A DNA stretch of 8,114 nucleotides, taken from assembly GCA_023392475.1 (NCBI GenBank), contig JAEVZA010000325.1, positions 1 to 8,114 of the forward strand. Reading direction: 5' to 3'. Shown here one piece after another: positions 5,208-8,114 of the stretch. The stretch comes from Actinomycetes bacterium. Its GTDB lineage: Bacteria > Actinomycetota > Acidimicrobiia > Acidimicrobiales > Microtrichaceae. The notes under the pieces were generated by a model. It ran no database searches and was not told the origin of the DNA. It saw only the letters and a list, made by a program, of their open reading frames with translations. The position numbers and the translations under genes were made by a program. Numbering within the stretch: the stretch's first letter is position 1; each line of letters opens with the position of its first letter.

Positions 5208-5212
5208 GCTTG

Positions 5213-5226
5213 CGGGCCGCGGCCCG
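5213..5226. terminator. 14-bp palindrome between convergent genes, possible bidirectional terminator
   Basis: CGGGCCGCGGCCCG fills most of the 21-bp gap between two converging stop codons and can fold with 5-bp arms and a CGCG loop. There is no T-tract. The position suits a shared terminator, but the stem is short. Confidence 0.3.
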
Positions 5227-5228
5227 GG

Positions 5229-6380
5229 TCAGTCGAAGACGATGACCCCGCGGATGTTCCGGCCCTCGCGCATGTCGTCGTAGCCCTGGTTGATCTCGTC
5301 GAGCGGGTACGTCCGCGTCACGAGCTCGTCGAGCTTCAGCTTCCCGTTCGTGTACATCGACAGCAGCTCCGGGATGTCGCTGCGGGGGTTGCACGAGCCG
5401 AAGATCGTCCCGCGCACCTCCTTCTGGAACATCGCCAGCTCGAACAGGGACATGGACACCTCGGTGGCCAGCATGTTCGCGATCGCCGTCACCACGACCG
5501 TGCCGCCCTTCGACGCCATGGACATCGCCGGGGCGATCAGGTCGCCGGTCAGCAGCCCGGGCACGAGGATCACGGCGTCGGCGCCTCGGCCCCACGTCAT
5601 CTCGAGCACCTTCGGCGCGGCCTCCTCGATCGAGCCGAACGCGTGGGTGGCCCCGAACGTGAGCGCCTGCTCGCGCTTCCACTCGACGAGGTCGACCGCG
5701 ACCACGTGCTTGGCACCGGCCATCGCCGCGCCCTGCACCGCGTTCATGCCGACGCCGCCGGTGCCGACGACCACCACGGTGTCACCGGGCTTCACCTCGG
5801 CGCGGTTCACCGCCGAACCCCAGCCCGTCGCGACCCCGCACGAGACGAGTGCGGCGGGGACGAACGGGATGTCGGGCTCGATGCGGACGAGGGAGTCCTC
5901 CGACACGAGCATGTGCTCGGCGAACGTCCCGAGCTTGGCGAGCGTGCCGACCGGTCGGCCGTCGGGCAGGCGGTGCGCGTCGCGACCGTCGGTGATCATC
6001 CCGGGGGCGAACGTCTTGGCGCCCAGGTCGCAGAGGTTCTGGCGTCCGGTGGCGCAGAAGTGGCAGTGCCCGCAGGCGGGGAAGAACGACGTCGCCACGT
6101 GGTCGCCGACCGCGACCCAGCGGACGCCATCGCCGACCGCCAGCACCTCGCCCGAGCCCTCGTGACCCCCGATCATCGGGAAGGCCGGCTGGAGGCCGAG
6201 CTCCTCGGCGACCTCGTTCGGCGGGACCATGTCGCCCCGGACGACGTGCTCGTCGGAGTGGCACAGCCCGGCGACCCGGGTGCGCACGAGCACCTCGCCC
6301 GGGCCCGGGTCGTCGAGGTCGATCTCCTCGATCCGCCAGTCCTCGTCCAGGCCCCAGATCACCGCGGCGCGCGTCCTCAT
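5229..6380 (-). CDS. Zinc-containing alcohol dehydrogenase, NDMA-dependent type
   Basis: This 383-residue medium-chain dehydrogenase oxidises alcohols to aldehydes with NAD. Catalytic zinc ligands are C40 (GLCHSDEH), H73 (GGHEGSGEV) and C181 (SCGVATGWGSA). The structural zinc cysteines C103, C106, C109 and C117 are all present (CGHCHFCATGRQNLC). The Rossmann motif is GTGGVG at 206-211, and D230 fits NAD rather than NADP. MVPPNEVAEELGLQPAFPMIGG, the DAHRLPDGRPVG insertion and the GSCNPRSDIPELL tail match the actinobacterial NDMA-dependent subgroup. That subgroup keeps its nicotinamide bound and is linked in family knowledge to mycofactocin as the electron carrier; no mycofactocin genes are in this window. 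ATG at 6380 has GAGGGGG five bases upstream. It lies 36 bp after the transporter/cNMP gene on the same strand, so an operon is plausible, though a TAGGGT hexamer overlaps that gene's stop. Confidence 0.93.
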   Translation of the reverse strand: MRTRAAVIWGLDEDWRIEEIDLDDPGPGEVLVRTRVAGLCHSDEHVVRGDMVPPNEVAEELGLQPAFPMIGGHEGSGEVLAVGDGVRWVAVGDHVATSFFPACGHCHFCATGRQNLCDLGAKTFAPGMITDGRDAHRLPDGRPVGTLAKLGTFAEHMLVSEDSLVRIEPDIPFVPAALVSCGVATGWGSAVNRAEVKPGDTVVVVGTGGVGMNAVQGAAMAGAKHVVAVDLVEWKREQALTFGATHAFGSIEEAAPKVLEMTWGRGADAVILVPGLLTGDLIAPAMSMASKGGTVVVTAIANMLATEVSMSLFELAMFQKEVRGTIFGSCNPRSDIPELLSMYTNGKLKLDELVTRTYPLDEINQGYDDMREGRNIRGVIVFD

Positions 6381-6413
6381 GCCGGCCCCCTCGCTCGTCG
6401 ATCGGACGACCGC

Positions 6414-6419
6414 ACCCTA
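6414..6419 (-). promoter_or_regulatory. Weak candidate -10 element TAGGGT for the alcohol dehydrogenase gene
   Basis: On the minus strand TAGGGT overlaps the TAG stop of the upstream gene and lies 33 bases before the ATG at 6380, leaving space for the GAGGGGG ribosome site. No clear -35 is visible, and the gene may instead be read through from upstream. Confidence 0.2.
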
Positions 6420-8114
6420 ACGTCGCGGTCCCCGGTCGGGCGGGGGTGCGACGGTGCGACCGCGCGGCGGTGGTCCGAGCAGCCGGCGCGCCACCTCGTC
6501 CGCGCGCTCCGCCGTCGGGGCGTGGCCGGTGACGGCCACGAGGAACGACGTGCGGTCGATCGTGAGCAGCTCGACCGGCTCGAGCGCCACGACCGCGGCC
6601 GTCCGTGGGATGTCGTGGAGCAGCGCCAGCTCGCCGAAGCCGTCGCCGGGCCCGATCGTGCGGATGTGCTCGCCGCCGACGAGCACCTCGACGCGTCCAG
6701 CCGTCACCACGTAGTAGGTGTCGCCGGTCGTGCCCTCGCGCAGGATCGTGTCGCCGCCCCGGCGCGAGGCCGGCCGGCACTGGCGGGCCAGGGTCTCGAG
6801 CGCGGGCGCGGGCAGGAGCGAGAACAGCGGTACCACCCGCAGCTCGTCGACGTGCCCGATGGAGGCCGCTGCGGTGCGCTCCGCCCGCGCCAGCGAGGGC
6901 GCCGCGAGCAGGCCGACGACGCCGACCACCGCCGCGACGCCGGCAGGCGACCAGCGGGCACCCAGCGCGTCGACGAGCGACGGCACCGCGACCGATCCGA
7001 CGAGCAGCATCGACATGCCGGCGAACTCGGCGAGCGAGAAGGCGCGGCACAGCGACGGGAGGTCGCACAGCCGCTGCAGCAGCGTGCGGCCGGAGACCAC
7101 CAGGCCGGCGCCCGCGACGCCGCAGAGCACGAGCGCCGCCGCGACCGCCGGTACCGAGGTGTCGGCCCCGACGAGGACGAGCGAGGCCGACGACGCCAGG
7201 GCGCTCCCGAGGACGACGGGCCACAGGCGGGCGAGCCCGATCATCAGCGCCGATCCGGCGCCGCCGAGGACCGTGCCGACGCCGAACGCCGTGTTCAGCC
7301 AGGCCGCCCGCGCCTCGGTCCCGCCGGTCACGTCGACGGCGAGCACGACGTAGAGCACGTCGAGCGCACCGAGCACGAACGACGCGGCGGCCAGCACGAG
7401 GAGCACCGTCCGCACGCCACGGCGCTGGTCGGGGTCGGGCGGCGCCGCATCCTCGGCGCACGGGTCGATCGGTGCGCTCCCCGGGGTTGCGACCGCCGAC
7501 GCCTCGAGCTCTGCATGGACGGCCACCGCGTCGGGGCGGGCGCCCCGCACGACGCGTGACGCGACGGCCGCGCCCACCGCGCACAGGGCGGCGAAGGCCA
7601 CGAACGGCGCCGCCTCCCCCCACAGCGCGAGGCCGACCGCGGTCACCGCCGGGCCCAGGAGCGTGCCGAGGCCCTCGATCCAGCCGAGGAGGGCGTTGGA
7701 CGCCGTCAGCTCACGCGGCCCGTCGACCACGGTGGGCATCAGCGCGGCGAGCGTCGGCCGCGTCGTCACCACGCACACCGCGCCGGCCACCGCGACCGCG
7801 TAGACGGCCGTCACCGGCGCTCCCGCCAGGAGGAGGACGGCGATCCCCGCCGAGCACGTCGCCTGCGCCACCGACCCGGCGACGAGCAGCCTCCCCGTGC
7901 CGACCCGCCGGGCGAGGCGGCTCACACCGAGCGCCGCGAGCGCCGCCGGCGCGAGCTGCGCCGCGACGACGAGCGACGCCTCGTCGACCCCGCCGTGCGA
8001 GAAGGCCACGGTGGTCACCGCGATCCAGGCGCCGAGCTCGGCCACCAGGAAGCAGGCGAACACGACCGCCATCCCCCGCACGGCCGGGCGCCGGAGCGCT
8101 CCGGCGAGCACCGC
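6417..8114 (-). CDS. MFS-like membrane protein fused to a C-terminal cyclic-nucleotide-binding domain (N terminus outside window)
   Basis: At least 565 codons are present and the frame is open to the window edge. A GTG at 8111 is the first possible start, but nothing upstream is visible, so the gene may be longer (residues counted from that GTG). About twelve hydrophobic segments occur in two sets, ~14-188 and ~234-405, split by a charged cytoplasmic linker (~190-232), as in major facilitator transporters. The loop RLARRVGTGR (~65-74) resembles the MFS 2-3 loop. Residues ~422-528 form a cNMP-binding domain (VVPLFSLLP...A, GDTILREG...GDTYYVVTAGRVEVLV). Its phosphate-binding cassette is GFGELALLHDIPRTAAV, with E494 and R503 as cAMP/cGMP-contact positions. 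A Pro/Arg-rich tail ends it. The nucleotide may gate or regulate the membrane part; substrate unknown. The same architecture is known in actinobacteria. Confidence 0.88.
   Translation of the reverse strand, partial: AVLAGALRRPAVRGMAVVFACFLVAELGAWIAVTTVAFSHGGVDEASLVVAAQLAPAALAALGVSRLARRVGTGRLLVAGSVAQATCSAGIAVLLLAGAPVTAVYAVAVAGAVCVVTTRPTLAALMPTVVDGPRELTASNALLGWIEGLGTLLGPAVTAVGLALWGEAAPFVAFAALCAVGAAVASRVVRGARPDAVAVHAELEASAVATPGSAPIDPCAEDAAPPDPDQRRGVRTVLLVLAAASFVLGALDVLYVVLAVDVTGGTEARAAWLNTAFGVGTVLGGAGSALMIGLARLWPVVLGSALASSASLVLVGADTSVPAVAAALVLCGVAGAGLVVSGRTLLQRLCDLPSLCRAFSLAEFAGMSMLLVGSVAVPSLVDALGARWSPAGVAAVVGVVGLLAAPSLARAERTAAASIGHVDELRVVPLFSLLPAPALETLARQCRPASRRGGDTILREGTTGDTYYVVTAGRVEVLVGGEHIRTIGPGDGFGELALLHDIPRTAAVVALEPVELLTIDRTSFLVAVTGHAPTAERADEVARRLLGPPPRGRTVAPPPDRGPRR

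Noticed and set aside
5946..5959. 14-bp perfect palindrome GCCGACCGGTCGGC
   Set aside because: It lies inside the conserved alcohol dehydrogenase coding region and is explained by codon choice (around PVGTL); there is no sign of a regulatory role.
5643..7559. 638-codon open frame on the plus strand opposite the alcohol dehydrogenase and transporter genes
   Set aside because: The composition (Arg, Asp, His, Gly, Val rich, no domain) is typical of antisense frames in GC-rich DNA; both opposite genes have intact family motifs.
5782..7623. 613-codon minus-strand frame overlapping the same two genes
   Set aside because: It is a different frame of the same strand, rich in Arg/Gly/Ala, with no motif; codon third-position GC bias favours the annotated frames.

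Overview
The window is very GC-rich with short intergenic gaps, GTG starts, and a mix of Shine-Dalgarno-led and apparently leaderless genes. It also carries an F420-type luciferase-like oxidoreductase and an NDMA-dependent-type alcohol dehydrogenase. Together these point to an actinobacterial (Actinomycetota) chromosome. An Acidimicrobiia-like lineage is possible but cannot be fixed from the sequence alone. I see no RNA genes, insertion sequences, CRISPR array or phage genes.

Layout. (1) 1-353, minus: N-terminal part of a [2Fe-2S] subunit or domain of a xanthine dehydrogenase/CO dehydrogenase-type molybdoenzyme, cut by the window edge. (2) 354-460: divergent spacer with a 13-bp palindrome and a perfect 10-bp inverted repeat. 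(3) 461-1408, plus: exported lipoprotein with a thioredoxin-like CX4C domain. (4) 1422-1742, minus: A-type Fe-S carrier (ErpA/IscA) with all three ligand cysteines. (5) 1830-2507, minus: winged-helix regulator of the SufR-like type with a cysteine-bearing C-terminal domain. (6) 2569-3783, plus: Mrp/ApbC Fe-S carrier ATPase with an N-terminal MIP18/DUF59 domain, divergent from the regulator. (7) 3827-4726, plus: LLM-class, probably F420-dependent oxidoreductase, likely co-transcribed with mrp and followed by a stem-loop. (8) 4866-5207, plus: small conserved-looking protein of unknown function. (9) 5229-6380, minus: zinc-type, NDMA-dependent-type alcohol dehydrogenase. (10) 6417-8114, minus: MFS-like 12-helix membrane protein fused to a C-terminal cyclic-nucleotide-binding domain, N terminus outside the window.

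The coherent core is 1422-3783: an A-type carrier, a probable Fe-S-sensing repressor and an Mrp carrier, arranged around one divergent promoter region. This looks like a small Fe-S cluster trafficking locus, and a [2Fe-2S] molybdoenzyme gene lies 1.1 kb away. On the right, the membrane protein and the alcohol dehydrogenase are 36 bp apart on the same strand and may be transcribed together. I do not see a clearly new multi-gene system. The most unusual points are the leaderless starts around the Fe-S locus, a repeated intergenic palindrome, the Mrp lacking its CxxC, the CX4C lipoprotein and the transporter/cNMP fusion.
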